Virus record (IMG/VR): IMGVR_UViG_3300009103_000037
Coordinates: 1 to 57,826 of that record
Strand: one strand, 5' to 3'
Origin: a virus
Length of the DNA: 57,826 nucleotides
Part shown: positions 24,857-31,860 of the stretch, piece by piece
How positions within the stretch are numbered: the stretch's first letter is position 1
How the letters are laid out: every line of letters begins with the position of its first letter
Notes under the pieces: model-generated
What the model was told of the DNA's origin: nothing
The model's input: the letters and a program-made list of their open reading frames with translations, nothing else
The model's database searches: none
Made by a program: the position numbers and the translations under genes

Positions 24857-25303
24857 TCAAGCATTGTCCCTAATTAACTTAAAGATTCTGCCATATTGAG
24901 TAAATTTACCCCCGTCTTTCAAAAGATTTGCAAGAGATATAAGAAACTCTCCCTCTCCATCTCTATACTGTGGGTTAGAGGACTTTCTTAGATCCTCCAG
25001 CTTGGTCAGATCATCGCTCCATTTGGCTAAGAAATCATCTGGAGAATCACCCGTAAGTGCTGTAAAGTATCTTAAGTAATCTGAAAGAGAGGCTGCATTT
25101 ATACCAGCATCCTTGGACCACTTAGCGTCATCTTCATTAATAGTTTTTGACTTAGACCCATAAGACATAACAAACGGTGTTTCCAGCCTTCTCTTATCCA
25201 TAGGTATCCAGCCGAAGGAAACCTCGGTATCTGAGGTACGCTCTTCGTGATATGCAAAACAACTCTTTATCTTAAACTTCTTTGCTATTTCATCTTTACT
25301 CAT
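24857..25303 (-). CDS. Hypothetical protein next to glutamine synthetase
   Basis: 148 residues, mixed alpha/beta. The start overlaps the glutamine synthetase end by 8 nt, so the pair is translationally coupled. Residues like L-S-D-Y-L-R-Y-F-T-A-L-T-G-D-S and F-L-I-S-L-A-N-L-L show a compact helical domain. No family recognised. A role as glutamine synthetase partner or regulator is only suggested by position. Confidence 0.6.
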   Translation of the reverse strand: MSKDEIAKKFKIKSCFAYHEERTSDTEVSFGWIPMDKRRLETPFVMSYGSKSKTINEDDAKWSKDAGINAASLSDYLRYFTALTGDSPDDFLAKWSDDLTKLEDLRKSSNPQYRDGEGEFLISLANLLKDGGKFTQYGRIFKLIRDNA

Positions 25304-26360
25304 CTGTCTCTACTCCTTCTCCTACCGCCCCAAGGAGGTACGCAGCAACTTTATAAGGATCTGCATTAGCGTTTGGTCTGCGATCCTCAAAGTACCCTCT
25401 TCCAGACTTCTCTACATGCCAGGGGATTCTTACCGAAGCGCCTCTGTCTGAAACTCCATAGCTAAACTCTCCTAGCTTACATGTTTCGTGATTACCAGTA
25501 AGTCGTCTTTCTAAGCCCTCTCCATAAACATTCGGAATATTAGACAGATTTTCTTGGCTACCTAGCTTATTACAAGCGTCCTTAATACAGTCAAGACCTC
25601 CTTCTTCTCTCATGTCCTTCGTTGAGAAGTTGGCGTGCATACCGCTTCCATTCCAATCACCAGTAATAGGCTTAGGATCAAGCTCTACTTTGACTCCCCT
25701 TGATTCAGCAATTCTGTTTAAAAGGAACCTAGAAACCCAAAGATGATCGCATGTAGCTACGGCATTAATACCCGGCCCTCCAACCTGATACTCCCACTGA
25801 CCCAAGGCCACCTCTGCATTTACTCCTGCAATAGATAGCCCTGAACCTAAACAGGCTGTTAGATGAAGCTCTGATATAGATCTTCCCTCAACTGTACCAG
25901 CACCAACGCCGCAATAATATGGACCTTGAGGGCCAGGATCTTTAGTTTCCTCCCAACCCAAGGGGCGATTTGTTTCAGAGTTAATTAAAAAATACTCTTG
26001 CTCAAACCCCAAGAAAGGCTCAGAATTGCCATGAGCTATCATGGCATCAATCATCCTCGCTCTAGAGTTCGATGAATGAGGGGTTAAATCCTCGTTCAAA
26101 ACATCGCATAACACCAAGATTCCATTCTGCCTATTAGAATCAACGCAAGCAAACACAGGCCTTAGAACACAATCAGAAGACTCTGTAGTGGCCTGTCCTG
26201 TACTGCTTCCGTCAAAACTCCATACCGGAATATCTGCAAGGCTTAACTTCCAATCTTCTTCCTCAGACTGAATATTAAGCACTCTTGTCTTTGATCTAAG
26301 TTGAGGGGTTTTTCCACCATCCAACCAAATATACTCACACTTCAATGTAGCTGCACTCAT
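25296..26360 (-). CDS. Type II (eukaryote-type) glutamine synthetase
   Basis: 354 residues, the length of GSII enzymes (about 350-370) rather than the 440-470 of bacterial GSI. All signature blocks are present: W-S-F-D-G-S-S-T-G-Q-A, F-L-G-F-E-Q-E-Y-F (metal ligands), D-W-N-G-S-G-M-H-A-N, L-T-G-N-H-E-T, V-S-D-R-G-A-S-V-R-I-P and G-Y-F-E-D-R-R-P-N-A-N-A-D-P-Y. The enzyme makes glutamine from glutamate, ammonia and ATP. The GSI adenylation site is absent by family. AGGAG precedes the ATG. Finding this in a phage is striking; it would raise glutamine for nucleotide synthesis. Confidence 0.95.
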   Translation of the reverse strand: MSAATLKCEYIWLDGGKTPQLRSKTRVLNIQSEEEDWKLSLADIPVWSFDGSSTGQATTESSDCVLRPVFACVDSNRQNGILVLCDVLNEDLTPHSSNSRARMIDAMIAHGNSEPFLGFEQEYFLINSETNRPLGWEETKDPGPQGPYYCGVGAGTVEGRSISELHLTACLGSGLSIAGVNAEVALGQWEYQVGGPGINAVATCDHLWVSRFLLNRIAESRGVKVELDPKPITGDWNGSGMHANFSTKDMREEGGLDCIKDACNKLGSQENLSNIPNVYGEGLERRLTGNHETCKLGEFSYGVSDRGASVRIPWHVEKSGRGYFEDRRPNANADPYKVAAYLLGAVGEGVETDE

Positions 26361-26375
26361 TGTATAATCTCCTGT

Positions 26376-27221
26376 TTAGCTATTACTTATAGTATCCGAA
26401 AATGTAGAAACAAATTTACCATAATAAGGCTCTTTCAACATGCTATCAAATCCCATATTTTTAAACGAAGCCCTTACTTCGTTCTCGTTAAATTCTGAAG
26501 TCGAAACCTCAAGGTTTGTTGTATCAACAGGCATAAGCCTTATTAAATCGTAACTAATATTATACTCATTAAGGAAGCGAGAATCTTTCAACCTTTTTTC
26601 TAACTCACCATCTGTAGACAAAATCTTTGAAGCAGTCTTCTTCCCAATCCCTTTAACGCCTGGAATGTTATCAGCCTTATCCCCAACCATAGCCTTCCAT
26701 GAAACATAATCATAATCTGTATTCTTCCTATAGGAAGAAGAAATAGGATTATATAGACTTACTGTCTCTGGATAATCATTTAAAATTTGAATAAAGTCAG
26801 TATCACTCGATACAATCAGAACATCATCTGATGAGTGTATAGTTTTTACTATATGTAAGACTAGATCATCGCACTCATAATCAGGGTGATACATAGAGGT
26901 TACGGGGTAATGATTCTTCATCATAGAAATGATGAGATTCTTTTGTCTCTTAAACGATTTCCAGTAAGCAATTTCATCTGGATCAGTAGTTTCAACGCGC
27001 CTAGTCCCCTTATACTCAGGGTACATTTCCAGCCTAACAGTGGGCTTTCCATCCAGGGGGAAGTATATCTTATCAGGGTTGAACTTCTCCACCGTTGCTC
27101 TCAACGTCCGTAAGAAGTTGAATACTATCTGATTATCACCAGTAGCAACGCCTCCACCCCATTGAAACCTGCACCTATGTATCATGTTGTAGGCATCAAT
27201 TATCATTATTTTCTTCTTCAT
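26376..27221 (-). CDS. 5'-3' exonuclease / flap endonuclease-like nuclease
   Basis: 281 residues of the PIN-like FEN family. Metal-site motifs: I-I-D-A-Y-N-M-I at 7-14, Y-K-G-T-R, Y-E-C-D-D-L-V at about 114, S-S-D-T-D-F-I-Q-I-L at about 137, and the H3TH region G-D-K-A-D-N-I-P-G-V-K-G-I-G-K-K-T-A. Such enzymes remove RNA primers and flaps during lagging-strand synthesis (T4 RNase H or T5 exonuclease role). AGGAAGAG lies before the ATG. It follows the terminator-bounded genes to the right and runs into the glutamine synthetase gene. Confidence 0.92.
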   Translation of the reverse strand: MKKKIMIIDAYNMIHRCRFQWGGGVATGDNQIVFNFLRTLRATVEKFNPDKIYFPLDGKPTVRLEMYPEYKGTRRVETTDPDEIAYWKSFKRQKNLIISMMKNHYPVTSMYHPDYECDDLVLHIVKTIHSSDDVLIVSSDTDFIQILNDYPETVSLYNPISSSYRKNTDYDYVSWKAMVGDKADNIPGVKGIGKKTASKILSTDGELEKRLKDSRFLNEYNISYDLIRLMPVDTTNLEVSTSEFNENEVRASFKNMGFDSMLKEPYYGKFVSTFSDTISNS

Positions 27222-27289
27222 ATTTCTCTTCCTATATACTTATGTTGCTCTCGTTAAGAAAATATACCCACAGCTTTGGTATTTTCAAC

Positions 27290-27341
27290 TTCTTTAAAAA
27301 AAAAACAAAAAGCCGTGGAGATATAGGTTGTCTCCACGGCT
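27290..27341 (-). terminator. Rho-independent terminator
   Basis: AGCCGTGGAGA pairs with TCTCCACGGCT across a 9-nt loop and is followed on the minus strand by TTTTTGTTTTTTTTT. It ends the transcript of the gene at 27357-27557. Confidence 0.95.
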
Positions 27342-27356
27342 GATTGTAATTTTGGT

Positions 27357-27557
27357 TTAGCTTAAGTTTTGATTCAAAAAATTCTTCAAAGCTTTAGCAT
27401 CCCGAATAGTCATGCTGACTGACTGATCACCAAGTCGCCAGTCCTCAGAATTAACTGTCAGCGTAAGATTGTTGCTGCCAGCTTGCTTCCGAGTGCTGTT
27501 GTTTGTCAGCTCCATTCTAACACTCTTTGTATCGTGAATTCTATTTACATTCGACAT
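27357..27557 (-). CDS. Small hypothetical protein
   Basis: 66 residues, with AAGGAG before the ATG. It reads as a small beta-rich domain (N-N-L-T-L-T-V, Q-S-V-S-M-T-I-R) closed by a helix (D-A-K-A-L-K-N-F-L-N-Q). The S-M-T-x-x-x-A-K-x-L-x-x-F-L ending is common in small phage proteins. The ATG overlaps the stop of the upstream 42-residue gene (TAATG). Confidence 0.65.
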   Translation of the reverse strand: MSNVNRIHDTKSVRMELTNNSTRKQAGSNNLTLTVNSEDWRLGDQSVSMTIRDAKALKNFLNQNLS

Positions 27558-27685
27558 TATTTCTCCTTTGTGTTGAAAATCATAATTTTACTATCAAGCT
27601 TAGGCTTATCCTTGGGCTTGTTCTTAACTTCTCCTTGCTTATCGCTCAGAGCACTCTCTTCTTCTGTTACGGACTCTTTGTTCAT
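27557..27685 (-). CDS. Tiny charged protein
   Basis: 42 residues, Lys/Glu-rich and probably disordered (S-V-T-E-E-E-S-A-L-S, then K-P-K-D-K-P-K-L-D-S-K). An ideal AAGGAGGG ribosome site stands before the ATG and its TAA overlaps the next ATG, so it is very likely expressed. No family recognised. The leader before it can fold into a hairpin closed by GGAGAGA/TCTCTCC (27718-27767). Confidence 0.65.
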   Translation of the reverse strand: MNKESVTEEESALSDKQGEVKNKPKDKPKLDSKIMIFNTKEK

Positions 27686-27770
27686 CAACCCTCCTTCTAT
27701 AGTTATGCCCCTCCGAAATGGAGAGAACGGTTAAATATAAAGACACATTGTGCCTCAACTCTCTCCACTC

Positions 27771-28046
27771 TTAACTCTTTAAAAAATCTTTCTTAAAATT
27801 TTCTAATGAGATTATATTGTTTATTGTAGTTACGTTATCGTCACTATCAATCGTCCTATAATGTATAAGGCAGTTGTTCAGATCAATGTCTGTCACAACT
27901 CCTTTTACAAATCTTTTTTCTTTAGACTTAACGGCTACTCTTACCGAGTCTCCTTTTCGGAAGTCCTTGATAAAGAAACAGTGAAACTCGTCAAAAGGCT
28001 TTCCTCTCATCTTCTTAGCGCCCTTTCTAGAAGGCTTGTCAGACAT
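27771..28046 (-). CDS. Small basic hypothetical protein
   Basis: 91 residues. A Lys/Arg-rich N-terminus is followed by a strand-rich core, K-G-D-S-V-R-V-A-V and F-V-K-G-V-V-T-D-I-D, which resembles an SH3-like or KOW-like barrel that could bind RNA or protein. The end is helical. No family assignment is possible by eye. Confidence 0.6.
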   Translation of the reverse strand: MSDKPSRKGAKKMRGKPFDEFHCFFIKDFRKGDSVRVAVKSKEKRFVKGVVTDIDLNNCLIHYRTIDSDDNVTTINNIISLENFKKDFLKS

Positions 28047-28104
28047 TTTCTTTTTCCTATATTTAAGGTTTTTGATTTAGGCTTCTTCGTCACATGACGA
28101 AGAT

Positions 28105-28281
28105 TTAAATAGAATCATTAAAATGAACAACCTGATCGCCAGCAACAATAGCTAATACGTCACCTTTAAATCCTTTTGCAAGAAAGGACAGAGTGTCGCT
28201 TTTTCCATGTGGCCCGTGAATTACCTCTGTGGATAAATCTCCGGTACTGGTATCTCTATAAATAACTGTCCAAATCATCAT
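28105..28281 (-). CDS. Small hypothetical protein
   Basis: 58 residues from the ATG at 28281, with AGGAGAG about 5 nt upstream (a second ATG follows directly). It is a compact beta-rich sequence: W-T-V-I-Y-R-D, T-E-V-I-H-G-P-H-G, V-L-A-I-V-A-G-D-Q-V. It begins about 20 nt after the tRNA-Leu 3' end, so it shares a transcript with the tRNA. No family recognised. Confidence 0.6.
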   Translation of the reverse strand: MMIWTVIYRDTSTGDLSTEVIHGPHGKSDTLSFLAKGFKGDVLAIVAGDQVVHFNDSI

Positions 28282-28300
28282 TGTTCTCTCCTGTAGCAAA

Positions 28301-28387
28301 TGGTAGGGATGATGGGACTCGAACCCATAAGATCATTTGATCGACAGATTTTAAGTCTGTTGCGTATGCCAATTCCGCCACATCCCC
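28301..28387 (-). tRNA. tRNA-Leu (anticodon TAA)
   Basis: 87 nt with encoded CCA. The acceptor GGGGATG pairs with CATCCCT (G1:U72 wobble), the anticodon arm is ACAGACTTAAAATCTGT with TAA, a variable arm of type II length is present, and the T arm is GGGTTCGAGTCCC. It reads UUA (and UUG) codons, which are common in this AT-rich genome. Confidence 0.95.
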
Positions 28388-28401
28388 ATTGTAGTCATAA
28401 A

Positions 28402-29022
28402 TCAAATAATGTCAATAGAATTTTCAAACATAAGTTTAACTTTTTTCTTTACTACCTTATGAATACCTGGGTTGATTGTTAAAACATTTTCCATTAACTT
28501 ATGTCGAATAAGATTTCGCATGTAAGCAACGTCGGTATTGCTAGGGTCCTCTAGGTATGGAACATCCTTTCTAGAGCACCAATCAGTCAAAGTCAGCTTA
28601 CGAGTTGCCAAGAATGGTCTGATAAAGTTATCCCTGCTATAAGGAATGAGCATTGGGTTTCCATGAATAGATGTAAATAGCCATGTCTCAACTGCATCAT
28701 CTAAGTGATGGCAGGTAATAATCTTTCTGTCTAAGAAGTTAGAGAAGAAGGCATATCTTTCGTTTCTCCAATACTCTTCTTTCGATTCGCCAGAAGCCTT
28801 CTCTCTCGTTACTGCTCCAACTTCAAGCTGAATCCCTCTGCTTTCACAGAAGCTTCTAACAAAAGTTTCTGCTTTAGATGAAAATGGAGTGCCATGATTA
28901 AAGTGGAGGACGAGCAAATCTCTATTGCTCTTGCTGATGAAGTCTAGCACAGCCATGCTATCAGAGCCTCCAGATACAGCTATAGCTACCTTTTTCGGAA
29001 TACTTCCTAAAACATTGATCAT
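28402..29022 (-). CDS. tilS: tRNA(Ile)-lysidine synthase TilS-like
   Basis: 206 residues. The PP-loop S-G-G-S-D-S-M-A is at 18-25, H-H-L-D-D-A-V-E-T at about 105-113, and Y-M-R-N-L-I-R-H-K-L near the end, all as in TilS. It is shorter than bacterial TilS (about 430) and keeps only the N-terminal catalytic domain plus a short extension. TilS changes C34 of a CAU tRNA to lysidine so that it reads AUA as Ile. Two CAU tRNAs at 44.8 and 45.8 kb are candidate substrates. It is driven by the motif at 29058. Confidence 0.85.
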   Translation of the reverse strand: MINVLGSIPKKVAIAVSGGSDSMAVLDFISKSNRDLLVLHFNHGTPFSSKAETFVRSFCESRGIQLEVGAVTREKASGESKEEYWRNERYAFFSNFLDRKIITCHHLDDAVETWLFTSIHGNPMLIPYSRDNFIRPFLATRKLTLTDWCSRKDVPYLEDPSNTDVAYMRNLIRHKLMENVLTINPGIHKVVKKKVKLMFENSIDII

Positions 29023-29057
29023 AAAGTAATATCCTGCTAGTTATTATTCCCGTATCA

Positions 29058-29073
29058 ATATAACCGATGAAGA
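29058..29073 (-). promoter_or_regulatory. Phage promoter motif upstream of tilS
   Basis: Minus-strand TCTTCATCGGTTATAT preceded by an AT-rich tract. It is 36 nt before the tilS start. The transcript would also include tRNA-Leu. Confidence 0.7.
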
Positions 29074-29092
29074 AAATATTTAAAATATTATT

Positions 29093-29386
29093 TTAATGGA
29101 ATGTTCCCTTGGGTCCATCGTCGCCACCAAAGCTGGGCAAGGATGCTAATACTGCCGATAAGACCTTCTCTAGTGTCTCTAGTCTTTTTGCATCAAATTG
29201 AGCTTGCGTTTGATGTAGAGTCTGCTTCTGGTCCAAGAGAGCAATTTCTTTTTTTAGTAGATCGAAACTTCTTACCATTAGATCTGACTTTAAATGTTTT
29301 TTAATCATAAACATTGAATATATATTCACAATAGATAAAGTTAGGGCTATTACAAGAAATGCGAATGAAAGATAATCTATATACAT
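29093..29386 (-). CDS. Single-pass membrane protein with coiled coil
   Basis: 97 residues. The first 25 are a transmembrane helix (F-A-F-L-V-I-A-L-T-L-S-I-V), followed by a coiled coil (L-L-D-Q-K-Q-T-L-H-Q-T-Q) and a Gly/Asp tail. The layout (short N-terminal anchor, cytoplasmic coil) recalls Rz-like spanins or small holin-associated proteins, but no lysis gene is adjacent. Similar in plan to the protein at 56840-57142. Function unknown. Confidence 0.6.
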   Translation of the reverse strand: MYIDYLSFAFLVIALTLSIVNIYSMFMIKKHLKSDLMVRSFDLLKKEIALLDQKQTLHQTQAQFDAKRLETLEKVLSAVLASLPSFGGDDGPKGTFH

Positions 29387-29388
29387 GT

Positions 29389-29694
29389 CTACTCTATGTG
29401 ATCAGTTAATAAGTTTTTAATGTCTTCAAGGTCACTTGCACTAAATGACTCATAGATGATACCGACAAGTTCGTTTTTAAACGTCTCATTTGCAGCGTTT
29501 GCCTGTATTTCTGCTCTAAGGCCATCAAGGTCAATGCTGCGATAAGCATCTGTCTCGGCCTCTGAATCAGGCTCGCTCGGAGGCTCTACGGCAACCCCAT
29601 AAAGCTTGTGTATCATATCATCAATATTTATTGATTCTTTAATCATTTCTAATTCATAAAGCTCTTTTGATAACCTTATTAATTCAGCCAACAT
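29389..29694 (-). CDS. Small protein with divergent module at N-terminus
   Basis: 101 residues from the ATG at 29694, chosen for GGAG 8 nt upstream. The start L-I-R-L-S-K-E-L-Y-E-L-E-M-I-K-E-S and D-D-M-I-H-K-L follow the recurrent module pattern in a diverged form; without the other copies it would not be noticed. The rest is acidic and helical, ending D-L-E-D-I-K-N-L-L-T-D. Membership in the module family is tentative. Confidence 0.55.
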   Translation of the reverse strand: MLAELIRLSKELYELEMIKESINIDDMIHKLYGVAVEPPSEPDSEAETDAYRSIDLDGLRAEIQANAANETFKNELVGIIYESFSASDLEDIKNLLTDHIE

Positions 29695-29779
29695 TTTAAT
29701 CTCCAGTTCTATTATTTTCGCGAGTAACACATACATCGTATTACTATAATTTATTATTTTTCAATAATAGAGTAGCTTT

Positions 29780-30037
29780 ATGTGCAAGAAGAGAATAAAA
29801 CTTATGAAAATTATACCGAAAATCGCTCTATATGCAGCGATAATCATTTTTTTATCTATTTCTTTAGACGAAAGAGCTGGCTCTCAGACAGAGCCTCCCA
29901 AACCAAATGCCTCCTTAAGTAAGGCCCGAATGAAAACAGAGGCTATTCCCTATGATGTGAATAGCAAAGTTAAGATTAAGAACCCAATATATACAAAGAA
30001 GATAACTTTGAATCTTAATTTAGAATTAGGTCATTAG
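29780..30037 (+). CDS. Small plus-strand protein with N-terminal membrane or signal helix
   Basis: 85 residues, or 77 from the ATG at 29804. The start K-K-R-I-K-L-M-K-I-I-P-K-I-A-L-Y is followed by A-A-I-I-I-F-L-S-I-S-L, a signal peptide or membrane anchor with a basic N-region, and then a polar Pro/Lys-rich tail. It converges with the minus gene at 30015 and overlaps it by 23 nt. One of the few rightward genes in this stretch. No family recognised; confidence is limited by weak ribosome sites. Confidence 0.45.
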   Translation: MCKKRIKLMKIIPKIALYAAIIIFLSISLDERAGSQTEPPKPNASLSKARMKTEAIPYDVNSKVKIKNPIYTKKITLNLNLELGH

Positions 30038-30341
30038 ATCTAGAGAAATTCGAGTAAGCATCAATATGAAAATTATCTATAAAGTTTAAATATATATCTT
30101 GATCTGGAAACACTATAGTAGAGGCTATCGCTCCACCAGTAGGCTTCTCTACGCAGAATGTTAAGACCGGAAACAAAAATCCTTCCTCATTACTCTCGCT
30201 TCCCAATACTGATATAAAGCCCTGCATCTTGTCTGTTGAAATCCCAAAGGGAATTGTTGTCAACAGCCTTCCTCCCAATCTCTCTTGTTCCTGCCACAGT
30301 GTTTGTGGCGTTTCTTTGTCTATCTTTGATGCAAAAGTCAC
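30015..30341 (-). CDS. Hypothetical protein
   Basis: 108 residues starting at GTG, with AGGTAGG upstream. The body has strands such as G-F-L-F-P-V-L-T-F-C-V and A-S-T-I-V-F-P-D-Q, and a helical end. No family recognised. It lies directly downstream of the gene at 30353 and shares its transcript. Confidence 0.55.
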   Translation of the reverse strand: MTFASKIDKETPQTLWQEQERLGGRLLTTIPFGISTDKMQGFISVLGSESNEEGFLFPVLTFCVEKPTGGAIASTIVFPDQDIYLNFIDNFHIDAYSNFSRSNDLILN

Positions 30342-30352
30342 AATATACCTAC

Positions 30353-30631
30353 CTATGTTTTAATTTTATCAAGCAAAAATAATGCTGAATACGCAAGGGT
30401 TTCTTCTAGCTCTACAAACTCCCAAAGAGGCAAGTCCTCTAGAACCTTGTCGTATTCCTGAGCCTTCCTTGGGGTGTCTCTAAGGCGCTTCAGTCCATTA
30501 TTAATAGCCCGTACCGCATCCCCTTTTCTTGGCCATGTCTTCCCAATATTGGTCCACTTCCCTCTTGAAACAGAAGATAGAAAGAGCTTTGTTTCTGTGT
30601 GTCGAACTTTGTACCCAAGAACTTTTCTCAT
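30353..30631 (-). CDS. Small basic hypothetical protein behind a palindrome
   Basis: 92 residues, basic, with an R-G-K-W-T-N-I-G-K-T-W-P-R-K-G-D-A-V-R-A-I pattern seen in small phage DNA/RNA-binding-like proteins (a strand, then a helix with A-V-R-A-I-N). There is no ribosome site of normal quality; instead the start codon overlaps a perfect 19-bp palindrome. Regulation at this start by protein or RNA structure is likely. Confidence 0.6.
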   Translation of the reverse strand: MRKVLGYKVRHTETKLFLSSVSRGKWTNIGKTWPRKGDAVRAINNGLKRLRDTPRKAQEYDKVLEDLPLWEFVELEETLAYSALFLLDKIKT

Positions 30632-30648
30632 GGGTATATTATACCCAT
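30630..30648 (-). promoter_or_regulatory. Perfect palindrome overlapping a start codon (operator or start-blocking hairpin)
   Basis: ATGGGTATA-T-TATACCCAT is a perfect 9+1+9 inverted repeat ending in the ATG of the gene at 30631. As RNA it folds to a 7-bp hairpin that pairs the start codon. As DNA it has the size of a repressor operator. Confidence 0.65.
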
Positions 30649-30667
30649 TATTAAGACTAGTCTCTAG

Positions 30668-30901
30668 TTATTCTTTTTTGGCAATAATCGTACCTGATAT
30701 ATTATCATCAGTCTTTCCGGCTAATGTGCTTGATACAAACTTTTGAAAGCGTTTATGAGAAAATCTCTTCAGTCCTTCTCTTTTTTTAAACCACTCTACG
30801 AAGTCTTTATCTAAATCAAAATGCAAGGTAGACGTTCCGTTTTCATTATCTACAATCTTAGATATCTTAAGTCTAGCAATATGTTCTGTTTTATTCTTCA
30901 T
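30668..30901 (-). CDS. Small hypothetical protein
   Basis: 77 residues, basic and mixed alpha/beta (H-I-A-R-L-K-I-S-K-I-V-D, T-S-T-L-H-F-D-L, F-V-E-W-F-K-K-R-E-G-L). The D-F-x-x-W-F-K-x-x-x-G-L-x-x-x-S pattern is frequent in small phage proteins of unknown function. It overlaps the CYTH gene by 11 nt. Confidence 0.6.
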   Translation of the reverse strand: MKNKTEHIARLKISKIVDNENGTSTLHFDLDKDFVEWFKKREGLKRFSHKRFQKFVSSTLAGKTDDNISGTIIAKKE

Positions 30902-31484
30902 CTTTTAGGCTCCGAACTTCTGCTCTAGCGACAGCGCCTTCTTCAGTAAAGATTTCATACAAAGACCTTACCTCTCGCGTTAACTCTGACAGGCCAAGGC
31001 TTTCCTCCCAATCATTAATCGACGAAACTCCTTCTTCTAAGGAGGAATAATTTACTGCTTCTAGCTCAACAACGCTTCTCCCATCTGATAAAGTGTAATA
31101 AGATACATCACAATTATCAAAATGCCATATCCAGGCCTCCTTATAAACCTGAAAGGCCTTCTCGTATCCAGCTAAAGTTAGAAACTCTACTACCGCCGAA
31201 TCTTCGTTGTCTGTAACATTTAAATTAATCTCTTTTCTTATCACATTTGTTTTAAGCTTTCTCTTTAGAGTTAATTCATAAATGCCGCCACCCTTTCTAA
31301 AGCGTACAAAGTTTTGTTCATCATCTTTATCTCTGAGATAATAATCATCGCAGGATACAACATAAATAGTCTCTGGAGTCTCCAGAGAATTACTGCTTGT
31401 TACAACCTCTTCTATGCGTGAAAACAAATCTTCTTTAGTAAAAGACTTTGCCCAATATTTATATTCAATTTCTTTATAATCCAT
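30891..31484 (-). CDS. CYTH-domain protein (triphosphatase / adenylate cyclase-like)
   Basis: 197 residues. The CYTH family's E-x-E-x-K opening is seen as E-I-E-Y-K-Y at 5-10, followed by R-F-R-K, L-T-L-K-R-K, R-K-E-I-N-L-N and D-G-R-S-V-V-E-L-E-A. These acidic and basic strands line a tunnel that binds triphosphates with metal. Members are thiamine triphosphatases, inorganic triphosphatases or class IV adenylyl cyclases. No flanking domain narrows the substrate. AGGAG precedes the ATG. It could remove triphosphate signals or nucleotides during infection. Confidence 0.82.
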   Translation of the reverse strand: MDYKEIEYKYWAKSFTKEDLFSRIEEVVTSSNSLETPETIYVVSCDDYYLRDKDDEQNFVRFRKGGGIYELTLKRKLKTNVIRKEINLNVTDNEDSAVVEFLTLAGYEKAFQVYKEAWIWHFDNCDVSYYTLSDGRSVVELEAVNYSSLEEGVSSINDWEESLGLSELTREVRSLYEIFTEEGAVARAEVRSLKDEE

Positions 31485-31493
31485 TTCTTACTC

Positions 31494-31850
31494 CTATTTT
31501 ATTCTATGTATAGCATGACCCTCTGATACCATTAGATCATTAATGCTATGCCAAGAACCGTCTTGACTTTCAGACCATATGTTAGCTAAGTACCTCCCAT
31601 ACTTCCCCTTTTTGTCCCGTATCGTCTGGATAATTACATTTTTATTTAAGACCTTGGATCTAAGGAAGTCCCTAGATTCCCTTGCTTTTACTAAAGTCTT
31701 TCCTCGAAGTTCAGGGGAGTCTATTCCATAAAGTCTAATCTTCAAGCCATCTCGTTTGATCTTCATACCCAAATCAAGACTTATAGTTACAGTATCTCCA
31801 TCATAAACGCCTGTAATAACCCCTTTGTAAAAATATAAGTTATCTATCAA
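31494..31850 (-). CDS. Staphylococcal-nuclease-like thermonuclease
   Basis: 118 residues from a TTG at 31850. This start is preferred because AAAGGAG stands 5 nt upstream and just past the stop of the gene at 31861; an ATG at 31910 would overlap that gene. Motifs: V-Y-D-G-D-T-V, I-R-L-Y-G-I-D-S-P-E-L and K-Y-G-R-Y-L-A hold the catalytic Asp, Arg and Arg positions. The family cuts DNA and RNA with calcium. There is no signal peptide from this start, so it acts in the cytoplasm. Confidence 0.85.
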   Translation of the reverse strand: MIDNLYFYKGVITGVYDGDTVTISLDLGMKIKRDGLKIRLYGIDSPELRGKTLVKARESRDFLRSKVLNKNVIIQTIRDKKGKYGRYLANIWSESQDGSWHSINDLMVSEGHAIHRIK

Positions 31851-31860
31851 ACCTTCTCCT

